From positions 1 to 8,894 of the forward strand of contig CALBOT010000069.1 of the NCBI GenBank assembly GCA_937896695.1: a stretch of 8,894 bases of DNA. The letters are read 5' to 3'. Below the pieces are notes generated by a model. That model saw only the letters and a list, made by a program, of their open reading frames with translations, was not told the DNA's origin and ran no database searches. The position numbers and the translations under genes were made by a program. This DNA comes from an uncultured Candidatus Nitrosopelagicus sp. Its GTDB lineage: Archaea > Thermoproteota > Nitrososphaeria > Nitrososphaerales > Nitrosopumilaceae. Of the stretch, positions 1-5,338 are shown piece by piece; positions within the stretch are counted from its first letter, which is position 1; every line of letters begins with the position of its first letter.

Positions 1-166
1 TAGAATATTTAACTTCAGCATCTTCTTCTACGATCTCAGGCTCTTGTGCCTCGCGTTCCAGACTTGCCCAGGCTATTGGGTATTTCCGGCCCCGAGCCTG
101 TTCTTGGACCGCTTGAGCCAGGTGACTCCCAAGTCTTTTCGCTAATCCGTCATCCTCACCTATCAT
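1..166 (-). CDS. Partial unrecognised bacterial-like protein (N-terminal 55 residues)
   Basis: An open frame on the minus strand starts at ATG 166-164 and runs 55 codons off the left edge, so only its N-terminus is present. The product begins MIGEDDGLAKRL, continues with an Ala/Gln/Arg-rich stretch, then a KYPIAWASLE segment and an acidic run (PEIVEEDAEV). I do not recognise the family. Base composition matches the ~50% G+C bacterial-like block at 1-700, not the archaeal remainder. No strong Shine-Dalgarno precedes the ATG; the same frame stays open upstream but offers no other ATG, GTG or TTG back to the tRNA-Cys promoter, so this start is the best available. It diverges from the tRNA-Cys. 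It may be chance coding, but the amino-acid composition looks protein-like. No function is proposed. Confidence 0.4.
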   Translation of the reverse strand, partial: MIGEDDGLAKRLGSHLAQAVQEQARGRKYPIAWASLEREAQEPEIVEEDAEVKYS

Positions 167-233
167 ATTTTCATTTTGCGATGGCTTTGACGCCGAGTAA
201 AGGGACCTCTTGGGGCAAAATGGCCAGAATCTA

Positions 234-262
234 TTGACATAGGCGCCATGGCTGCATAATAC
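234..262 (+). promoter_or_regulatory. Sigma70-type promoter for tRNA-Cys
   Basis: A perfect -35 hexamer TTGACA lies at 234-239 and a near-consensus -10 TAATAC at 257-262, with the optimal 17-base spacer. Transcription would start around 268-270, just ahead of the tRNA-Cys 5' end at 274. This is a bacterial promoter design; archaea use TATA/BRE elements instead. It supports a bacterial origin for the left block. Confidence 0.8.
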
Positions 263-273
263 CTCCCTCGGAT

Positions 274-349
274 GGCGCGATACCCAAGTGGCTAAGGGAG
301 CGGTCTGCAAAACCGTTATTCACCGGTTCGAATCCGGTCCGCGCCTCCA
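274..349 (+). tRNA. tRNA-Cys (GCA), bacterial type with encoded CCA
   Basis: A complete 76-base cloverleaf. The acceptor is GGCGCGA paired with CCGCGCC, the D stem is CCC/GGG, and the anticodon stem GCGGT/ACCGT encloses the loop CTGCAAA with anticodon GCA (Cys). The T arm is ACCGG-TTCGAAT-CCGGT. The discriminator base is U73, the known identity element of tRNA-Cys, followed by genomically encoded CCA at 347-349. One oddity is an A7-C66 mismatch at the base of the acceptor stem. A consensus sigma70 promoter sits immediately upstream. Encoded CCA together with this promoter points to a bacterium, probably a proteobacterium, rather than the archaeon that owns the rest of the window. Confidence 0.95.
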
Positions 350-444
350 TCTTTCCCCTTCCGATTCCTTTTCGCAACACGACAACCGGGTATCGGTGCA
401 TCCACATTTCCTGGACACGACCTATATCTCTGTCCAAAAACGAA

Positions 445-474
445 AAAAGCCGCGTCGTTCAGGACGCGGCTTTT
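445..474 (-). terminator. Intrinsic (rho-independent) terminator after the nrdB tail
   Basis: A perfect 12-bp inverted repeat: arm 445-456 (AAAAGCCGCGTC), six-base loop 457-462, arm 463-474 (GACGCGGCTTTT). On the minus strand the G+C-rich stem is followed by a run of six T (complement of 443-448), 24 bases beyond the nrdB stop codon. On the plus strand a T4 run at 471-474 could also end the tRNA-Cys transcript, so the hairpin probably serves both convergent units. Stem-loop plus U-tract is a bacterial terminator form. Confidence 0.88.
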
Positions 475-497
475 AAGAGTTTACTCAGTTGGGTCAA

Positions 498-722
498 TTA
501 GAACGCTTCGTCAAATACGACGTCACCTTCAACACCCACTTGGTAAGCGCTTACACGACGCTCAAAGAAGTTTGTAACCTCTTGGACGTCTTGCAGCTCC
601 ATGAAGCCGAACGGATTCTTAGTGTTAAAACGCTTCTGGTAGCCTAGGTTCACCAACCGCTGATCCGCGATGTATTCGAGATACTCACGCATTTGGGTTA
701 CTGAGAGACCACTCACACCTTC
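498..722 (-). pseudogene. nrdB: 3' fragment of bacterial class I ribonucleotide reductase small subunit (about 74 codons)
   Basis: The last ~70-74 residues of the large frame read GLSVTQMREYLEYIADQRL, then NTKNPFGFMELQDVQEVTNF, FERRVSAYQVG and end DVVFDEAF. This is the C-terminus of bacterial NrdB, including the ADQR helix, the KNPFGFM turn, the FFERRVSAYQ segment and the acidic Phe-ending tail that in this family docks into the large subunit. The iron ligands and radical tyrosine lie upstream in the full ~330-420 residue protein and are absent. Codons such as CGT, GAG and CTC replace the AGA/GAA/TTA habit of the archaeal part. An intrinsic terminator follows the stop by 24 bases, as expected for the end of a bacterial gene. 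As it stands this is a piece of a gene, not a functional subunit. Confidence 0.85.
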
Positions 723-3602
723 TTGAACTCTTAGCTTCTTTTCAGAATCTCCAAATCCACATTGTTGTCCTTCAAAACAGTTTATTTGTGAAACACTAGG
801 AGGATCTACCTTTACAGATACGTTATCATAGTAATAGATATTGTTTATTTTTCCAGATATACGAACTGTCTCACCAGAAGTGAATTCATCTTTTTCCAAG
901 TTTACAGAAATTGTTGGTTTCAGTCCACCTTTTAGTGAAGAGTCAGTTATTTTCACAGATGTTTCTTCATGATAGCCAAAATAATCCGCTTTTACCGCAT
1001 AAATGCCATCTTTGAAAACTCCAGCACGTAACTCAAAAACAGTTGCGTAATTTCCATCAGCATCAGGATATGCCTTGTATTTCATATCAGTTAAGAGAAG
1101 TTTTTGTTGTTTCATCAGTATAGTTCCATCATATCCAGTGTGTTTTGCATCAGAACCTCTAGATGTTTTCTTATCTTCATTTCCACGAATGACTTCTCCA
1201 TTTTCATCTACACGATACGAAGTACCAGAACCTGTACCTCCACCACCAGTGTAATTTTCATCTGCATCAGGCACAGTTTGTACACTTGAAGCTCCGGTAA
1301 CAGTCATTGAACGAGGATAAGGTATCGAAACTTCAACATAATTCATCATTGCTTGAGCATAATTAGTAGCATAAGAAGAACCACCTTGAGTTTGTGCACT
1401 TGTTCTAGTAGATGATTGATCTAATTCAACGCCAGTTTTTGGAACCACTTTTCCAGTAACGACTAGTTTATCACCTACTTGAAATTTTAAATTTTCACCA
1501 CACACTACGGATTCCATGGAAGGTGGAATTTCACCTTTTCCTATGCTTCGTAAATCTTTTAGAATTTCATCAACATGTGCACGGTTACTTTTACAGATTT
1601 CCATGGTAAGTGGTTCTTGAGATTTAGATTCAGGTATAATTTCAGATTGTGCAGATTTTACTTCAAATGTGAGTGATTCTGATATTCCAGAAAGTGCATG
1701 TACGACTTTTGCAGTGTAAACACCATAATCAAATTGTATAGGATTTAATACAACATTAATTTGATAACCTCCTACAGAATCAGGATATGCAGTAAATACT
1801 AAAGGCATGACTTGATTGCCAACAGTTCCTTTTGCAGATTCATTACTTTTATTATTTTTATCAAATACATAATTTATTGGAGTTCCAGATGAATCAACAA
1901 AAGTTAATTCTACAGAATTACGCATATTATTTCCAAGTTCAGGTTTATGATAATCTAAAATTTTTCCAGTTAATGTTAAGCTAGAGCCAAGCACATAACT
2001 AGATTTGTCAAGCTTTAATCCTAGAGGAGTTCTAACATCAACAAAGGATTCAGGATCTTCAACAACTTTGAAATATGCTATACCATCTCCAAAATATTCA
2101 GAAACAACTATTTTATAATCACCATAAGAGCTTGCATAATTTTCATTTGCGGAAACATTCTCAACAAGTTTAAATTCATATTCAAATGTGCCATCTCCAT
2201 TTAATCTCACCCTATCTTGCAAATCAAATGGATCAGGTGCAAGATATCTTGCATCAGAACCTATTGCAGATGAAGATAAAATTCCAGTTTGGGTTACTCG
2301 TAATTCAAGATCTTCAACCCAAATATCATTACTTCTGCCAGTGACTTTTATAACATCACCGACAGAATAGATTTCTTTGTCAGTAGATATGGATATGAGA
2401 ACATCTTCTTTTACATCTTCACTTAGAATAAAACTAGCACTTGCATTTATGACATCCTCAGATGAATAATAACGAGGGTTTTGTGATTTGTATGTGCCTT
2501 CAATTGTATATGTGCCATAAACAGGATTTACAGTTTCCATAAATAACTGAGTTGAGAATGCAAATAACTCTCCAGCACCTTGTTGAAATACTTTTGAAAA
2601 TCGTTCATTTGGAAAAATTGTTCCTTCAAATATAATTTCTTGATTAGGATTAGTTACAGTGTAATCTAATCCACCGTATAGTATTTCAGAATTAGTGTCT
2701 GCAGACAATATTACAATTTCTCCAGGAATGTAGGATTCCTTATCAGTAGAAATTTGTAAATTATTTTTTCTAGATTCAGAAACAGATGAATCATCTTCAG
2801 GATTTATAGTGAAATTTAGTTCTGATGAATATTCACCATAAGAAATTTTTACGTCATAACTACCTTGGTTAAAACCTAAAACTTTTTGAAGGTTTAATGT
2901 TGTTGAAAAACCTAGATTTCGGTCAGGAAATAGAGCGAGATTTTTGAAATAATTTGGTCCTTGTACGTTAATCTTAACCATCTCAGGAGCAAACATATCA
3001 GTAAATAGTTCTTCGGAAACATTTCCAGCAATAGTTACTTTTTCATTAAAAATATAATCAGTGTTATCACCAAGAGTCGCAAATAATGAAAATTCAGTTT
3101 CTTGTGTAACAGTAAGTTTTCCATTGGAAGATTTTGGAGTCATTCGTTTCAATTCCCAATCAGAAGTAGAATCAGTGTCAAATCCATCCGTTGATCTTTG
3201 CCATGAAAAATTATTATTTTCTAAGTCTTCAATTAATGGAGTTTCATCAATTAAATCTCCCGTCATATCACGGAGTGTAATAGTTTCACCAAAATCTTTA
3301 AACCAGAAATTCACATGTGTAAAAGCGACAAACGAGTTTGGCTCTATAATTGTACCATCTGGAATTTCATATGTCTTCCAAGTTGCAGATGGAGATATTG
3401 TCCATCCACTAACATCAATGTCTATTTGTGTTGGATTGTAAAGTTCTACAAATTCAGAGGTATCTGAACCTGCAGGATTAGTTTCAACTTCATTAATTAC
3501 AATTTCTGAAACAAAGGAGCTTTGTGACATTCCAGGAGTTATAGTACCACCTAACAATAAAATCGCCATTAGGCCAAATAATAGAGGGTTTTTCAAATGC
3601 AT
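498..3602 (-). CDS. Chimeric ORF: secreted thaumarchaeal lamin-tail/beta-sandwich surface protein with a bacterial NrdB tail fused in frame
   Basis: The 1034-codon frame starts at ATG 3602. Residues 1-26 form a signal peptide (short basic start, hydrophobic LLFGLMAILLLGG, then GMSQ). Residues ~32-160 look like a lamin-tail domain: INEVETNP, EFVELYNPTQ, DVSGWTI, then TLRDMTGDLID and SWQRSTDG. Beta-sandwich modules follow, marked by the recurring DKxxYxxGxxxxVTG motif near residues 284, 404, 529 and 900, with a weaker form at 707 (FQVGDKLVVTGK). A Gly/Ser/Thr-rich linker lies at ~770-825. Such repeats are typical of thaumarchaeal envelope or secreted proteins; their role is unknown and no catalytic site is visible. 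From about residue 960 the sequence becomes bacterial ribonucleotide reductase, so the true archaeal C-terminus, where an anchor would be expected, is missing. The 1034-residue product should not be treated as a natural protein without proof. Confidence 0.85.
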   Translation of the reverse strand: MHLKNPLLFGLMAILLLGGTITPGMSQSSFVSEIVINEVETNPAGSDTSEFVELYNPTQIDIDVSGWTISPSATWKTYEIPDGTIIEPNSFVAFTHVNFWFKDFGETITLRDMTGDLIDETPLIEDLENNNFSWQRSTDGFDTDSTSDWELKRMTPKSSNGKLTVTQETEFSLFATLGDNTDYIFNEKVTIAGNVSEELFTDMFAPEMVKINVQGPNYFKNLALFPDRNLGFSTTLNLQKVLGFNQGSYDVKISYGEYSSELNFTINPEDDSSVSESRKNNLQISTDKESYIPGEIVILSADTNSEILYGGLDYTVTNPNQEIIFEGTIFPNERFSKVFQQGAGELFAFSTQLFMETVNPVYGTYTIEGTYKSQNPRYYSSEDVINASASFILSEDVKEDVLISISTDKEIYSVGDVIKVTGRSNDIWVEDLELRVTQTGILSSSAIGSDARYLAPDPFDLQDRVRLNGDGTFEYEFKLVENVSANENYASSYGDYKIVVSEYFGDGIAYFKVVEDPESFVDVRTPLGLKLDKSSYVLGSSLTLTGKILDYHKPELGNNMRNSVELTFVDSSGTPINYVFDKNNKSNESAKGTVGNQVMPLVFTAYPDSVGGYQINVVLNPIQFDYGVYTAKVVHALSGISESLTFEVKSAQSEIIPESKSQEPLTMEICKSNRAHVDEILKDLRSIGKGEIPPSMESVVCGENLKFQVGDKLVVTGKVVPKTGVELDQSSTRTSAQTQGGSSYATNYAQAMMNYVEVSIPYPRSMTVTGASSVQTVPDADENYTGGGGTGSGTSYRVDENGEVIRGNEDKKTSRGSDAKHTGYDGTILMKQQKLLLTDMKYKAYPDADGNYATVFELRAGVFKDGIYAVKADYFGYHEETSVKITDSSLKGGLKPTISVNLEKDEFTSGETVRISGKINNIYYYDNVSVKVDPPSVSQINCFEGQQCGFGDSEKKLRVQEGVSGLSVTQMREYLEYIADQRLVNLGYQKRFNTKNPFGFMELQDVQEVTNFFERRVSAYQVGVEGDVVFDEAF
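693..728. other. Join between bacterial-like and thaumarchaeal DNA
   Basis: Left of this interval the DNA is about half G+C and encodes NrdB; right of it G+C falls to about one third and the codons are archaeal-like. Within the ORF the last AGA arginine is residue 958 (729-731) and the first clearly NrdB-like segment is VSGLSVTQ (residues 963-970). The exact breakpoint cannot be fixed by eye. No direct repeat, attachment site or transposon end is visible at the join. Confidence 0.75.
846..905 (-). repeat. Fourth clear copy of the DKxxYxxGxxxxVTG protein repeat motif
   Basis: This encodes residues ~900-919 of the surface protein (LEKDEFTSGETVRISGK). It matches in pattern the segments at 1959-2018 (LDKSSYVLGSSLTLTGK), 2334-2393 (STDKEIYSVGDVIKVTGR) and 2694-2753 (STDKESYIPGEIVILSAD). 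The repeats agree as protein, much less as DNA, which suggests old duplications. Each marks the first strands of an Ig-like or MG2-like beta-sandwich. Confidence 0.6.
3123..3509 (-). other. Lamin-tail-like domain coding segment
   Basis: This encodes residues ~32-160 of the surface protein. The order INEVE..., EF(V/I)ELYNP, D(V/L)SGW, a strand with IPDGT, then a hydrophobic FVAF strand, an ITLRD-x(n)-GxxID turn and a terminal SWQR matches the lamin-tail fold, an Ig-like domain also common at the N-terminus of secreted prokaryotic proteins. Assignment is by motif reading only. Confidence 0.7.
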
Positions 3603-3673
3603 TTACTAATCATATTCCTTTTTTTAGCAATAATAGAATCAAATTGAGAAAAAGTTGATCCGTTTGTCAAAGT

Positions 3674-3684
3674 CTTATATCTTT
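3674..3684 (-). promoter_or_regulatory. Possible archaeal TATA box for the surface-protein gene
   Basis: The minus strand reads AAAGATATAAG here. It would place a start site near 3652 and leave a leader of about 50 bases before ATG 3602. A weak GGA tract lies 13-15 bases before the ATG. This is a weak call because AT-rich matches are common in this DNA. Confidence 0.3.
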
Positions 3685-3737
3685 TTGAGAACAATATGGC
3701 AAATTAGGCATGAATTGGTATAAACCACTCGTAGAAA

Positions 3738-4013
3738 TCATACATTTTTGAATTTTTTTCTATCACATATCGGACATTTCCCATTCTCAATTTTTGAACC
3801 ACATGTCACACAAATTCCTTCACCAACTGATTCTTCAATCATTTTTTTCCTACGTCCAACAAAAATACGAATTCCAAAATAAATTGCCAAGGAAATGATT
3901 ATCGCATAAATAGGAGCAAGTCCAACACCCATCAAACCTATTAGAAAAAACAATATTCCAATAATTAATAGAAAATCTTTTCTTTTGAGTGCCAAGTAAT
4001 TTCTCAATTTCAT
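3738..4013 (-). CDS. Small two-helix membrane protein with C-terminal zinc ribbon
   Basis: From ATG 4013 the product is 91 residues. A basic start (MKLRNYLALKRKDF) is followed by two hydrophobic segments (LLIIGILFFLIGLMGVGL and IYAIIISLAIYFGI) separated by a short turn, a basic RRKK stretch, and a C-terminal CVTC...CPIC pair (CxxC-x8-CxxC) that should bind one zinc. By the positive-inside rule both termini are cytoplasmic. The frame can also open at TTG 4049, giving 103 residues with an extra hydrophobic leader; an in-frame stop lies just upstream of that TTG, and neither start has a Shine-Dalgarno, so I prefer the ATG. The gene lies downstream of tRNA-Pro on the same strand; a TTTATA at about 4123-4129 could be its own promoter. 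I do not recognise a characterised family. Such zinc-ribbon membrane proteins are common and mostly unstudied in Thaumarchaeota. Confidence 0.75.
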   Translation of the reverse strand: MKLRNYLALKRKDFLLIIGILFFLIGLMGVGLAPIYAIIISLAIYFGIRIFVGRRKKMIEESVGEGICVTCGSKIENGKCPICDRKKFKNV

Positions 4014-4136
4014 GTATTGATAAAAAGTTAATGCCAAACTCAGAGCCAATAGATTATTTCATTCAAGTGTCCATACTCTAACTCTTCTTCATCGTTCAGC
4101 GAATAATATCATAATTCTTTGTATAAATATGTAAAA

Positions 4137-4210
4137 TGGGAGCGGCGAGATTTGAACGCGCGACCTCTGCGTCCCAAACGCAGAATCATACCAAGCTAGA
4201 CCACGCTCCC
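4137..4210 (-). tRNA. tRNA-Pro (UGG)
   Basis: Read on the minus strand, GGGAGCG (4210-4204) pairs with CGCTCCC (4144-4138). The anticodon stem CTGCG/CGCAG holds the loop TTTGGGA with anticodon TGG (Pro). The T loop is TTCAAAT and the discriminator is A73. CCA is not encoded. The T stem GCGCG/CTCGC has one C52-U62 mismatch. A TTTAAA element lies ~26 bases upstream of the mature 5' end, as expected for an archaeal tRNA promoter. No intron is visible. Confidence 0.93.
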
Positions 4211-4232
4211 AGCGAACAAAAACAATTGCCCA

Positions 4233-4240
4233 ATTTAAAC
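4233..4240. promoter_or_regulatory. Shared divergent TATA element (tRNA-Pro and map)
   Basis: A self-complementary TTTAAA core at 4234-4239 is centred ~26 bases before the tRNA-Pro 5' end on the minus strand and ~40 bases before the map ATG on the plus strand. TBP can bind such a symmetric box in either direction, so one element could drive both genes, with a map leader of about 14 bases. The tRNA assignment is the firmer one; use for map is inferred from spacing. Confidence 0.55.
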
Positions 4241-4275
4241 AATAGAATCTTAACTGAGTAGAATAACGGTAGCAT

Positions 4276-5169
4276 ATGGGACTTGATGATTATATTAAAG
4301 CAGGAAAAATTGCAGGCGAAGTTAGAGAAAATGTACGAAATACAAATTGGGTAGGAAAAACAGTATACGAAATTTGTGAATATGTTGAAGGGGAAATTAG
4401 AAAACGAGGAGCCAAATGTGCATTCCCAGTAAACACAAGTATCAATGAAATAGCAGCACATTATACAGCTGAACCAAATGATCCAATTACAATTACAGAA
4501 GATGATCTTGTAAAAATTGATCTAGGTGCACAGATTGATGGATACATTGCAGATACAGCAGTTACAGTATGTTATAATCCAGAATTTGATACACTAGTAC
4601 AAGGTGCAGAATCTGCATTGAATAATGCAATGTCAATGATGAAAGTTGGAGTCAAATCAAGTGATGTTGGAAGAACAATAGAAAAAACTATCAAAGATTT
4701 AGGATTAATTCCAATTGCAAATCTTAGTGGACATTCATTAGAACAATACACAATCCACGCAGGAAAAACAGTTCCAAACATTTGGTCAATTGGCTCATTT
4801 AATTTTCCAAATGAACAAGCATTTGCATGTGAACCATTTGTAACAACAGGAGATGGATTGGGATTTGTTCATGAAGGAAAAGTGAAAAACATTTTTGCGT
4901 TGGCGTCAAGAAAGAAAACCAAAGATAAGGAAGCAGATGAGATGTTAAATTACATATGGGATAATTTTAATTTATTGCCATTTGCGTTAAGATGGTTACT
5001 TGAAAAATGGGAAGAGAAAGATGCCAGAAGAATTTTAGAGGTTTTAGTTAAGAAAAAGGCAGTTCATGCATATCCAGTGCTTGTAGAAGGCAATGGTCAA
5101 AGAGTTGCACAAGCAGAACATACATTCATTCCAAATGATAATGGAGTAACAATAACTACTAATCCATAG
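4276..5169 (+). CDS. map: Methionine aminopeptidase, type II
   Basis: This cytosolic metalloenzyme removes the initiator methionine from nascent proteins. The 297-residue length fits archaeal type II enzymes (about 295). Expected motifs occur in order: NEIAAHYTA with His62; KIDLGAQIDGYIADTAVTV with metal ligands Asp82 and Asp93; SGHSLEQY with His153; HAGKTVP with His161; ACEPFVTTG with Glu186; and AQAEHTFI with Glu281. All five metal ligands (D, D, H, E, E) are present, so it should be active. The helical insertion that separates type II from type I lies at ~195-255, and there is no N-terminal extension, as in other archaea. ATG 4276 leaves a full N-terminal helix. The gene is divergent from tRNA-Pro and may share its TATA element. 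Its 3' end overlaps by 11 bases the stop end of the convergent zinc-ribbon gene. Confidence 0.97.
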   Translation: MGLDDYIKAGKIAGEVRENVRNTNWVGKTVYEICEYVEGEIRKRGAKCAFPVNTSINEIAAHYTAEPNDPITITEDDLVKIDLGAQIDGYIADTAVTVCYNPEFDTLVQGAESALNNAMSMMKVGVKSSDVGRTIEKTIKDLGLIPIANLSGHSLEQYTIHAGKTVPNIWSIGSFNFPNEQAFACEPFVTTGDGLGFVHEGKVKNIFALASRKKTKDKEADEMLNYIWDNFNLLPFALRWLLEKWEEKDARRILEVLVKKKAVHAYPVLVEGNGQRVAQAEHTFIPNDNGVTITTNP

Positions 5170-5338
5170 TTAGACCAAAAATTTTTGTGACTAACATTTT
5201 CCCATCACAGTCAGAACAATTTTCAGTAGTAGTAAAAACAATATCACCGTCAGTGAATTTTCTTTTCTTTATGGCTTTACATGAATTACATTCCATCAAA
5301 GTGTAACAAGTAGAAGTTTTATTTTTTGATTTACTCAT
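5159..5338 (-). CDS. 59-residue zinc-ribbon protein coupled to the DUF1512 gene
   Basis: A complete small frame starts at ATG 5338 and stops at TAG 5161-5159. The product begins MSKSKNKTSTCYTLMECNSC and contains two knuckles, CNSC (C17, C20) and CSDC (C41, C44), about 20 residues apart with basic and beta-type sequence between: a classic single zinc ribbon. A further Cys is at position 11. The start codon overlaps the DUF1512 stop as ATGA (5338-5335), a strong sign of translational coupling and of a real gene. Its 3' end overlaps the end of map by 11 bases on the opposite strand. It is easily missed because of its size. Zinc ribbons of this type bind nucleic acid or protein partners; which one applies here is unknown. 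Partnership with DUF1512 is inferred from coupling. Confidence 0.85.
   Translation of the reverse strand: MSKSKNKTSTCYTLMECNSCKAIKKRKFTDGDIVFTTTENCSDCDGKMLVTKIFGLTMD

Noticed and set aside
46..237. 63-codon plus-strand frame beginning MPRVPDLPRLLG
   Set aside because: It lies opposite the better partial minus-strand frame (1-166), is Pro/Leu-rich as shadow frames are, and runs into the tRNA-Cys promoter.
231..437. 68-codon minus-strand frame across the tRNA-Cys
   Set aside because: It is the antisense of a tRNA gene and its promoter; the motif TGFEPVNNGF is the usual false peptide from tRNA antisense.
288..476. 62-codon plus-strand frame over tRNA-Cys and terminator
   Set aside because: It starts inside the tRNA and ends inside the terminator hairpin.
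1104..1289. Plus-strand frame opposite the surface-protein gene
   Set aside because: Shadow of the real minus-strand coding frame, Ser/Thr/Ile-rich with no domain. The frames at 2188-2370 and 3061-3441 are the same case.
4186..4461. 91-codon minus-strand frame rich in Cys and Phe
   Set aside because: It is antisense to the start of map and overlaps tRNA-Pro; the composition is that of an AT-rich complement. The frame at 4572-4781 is similar.
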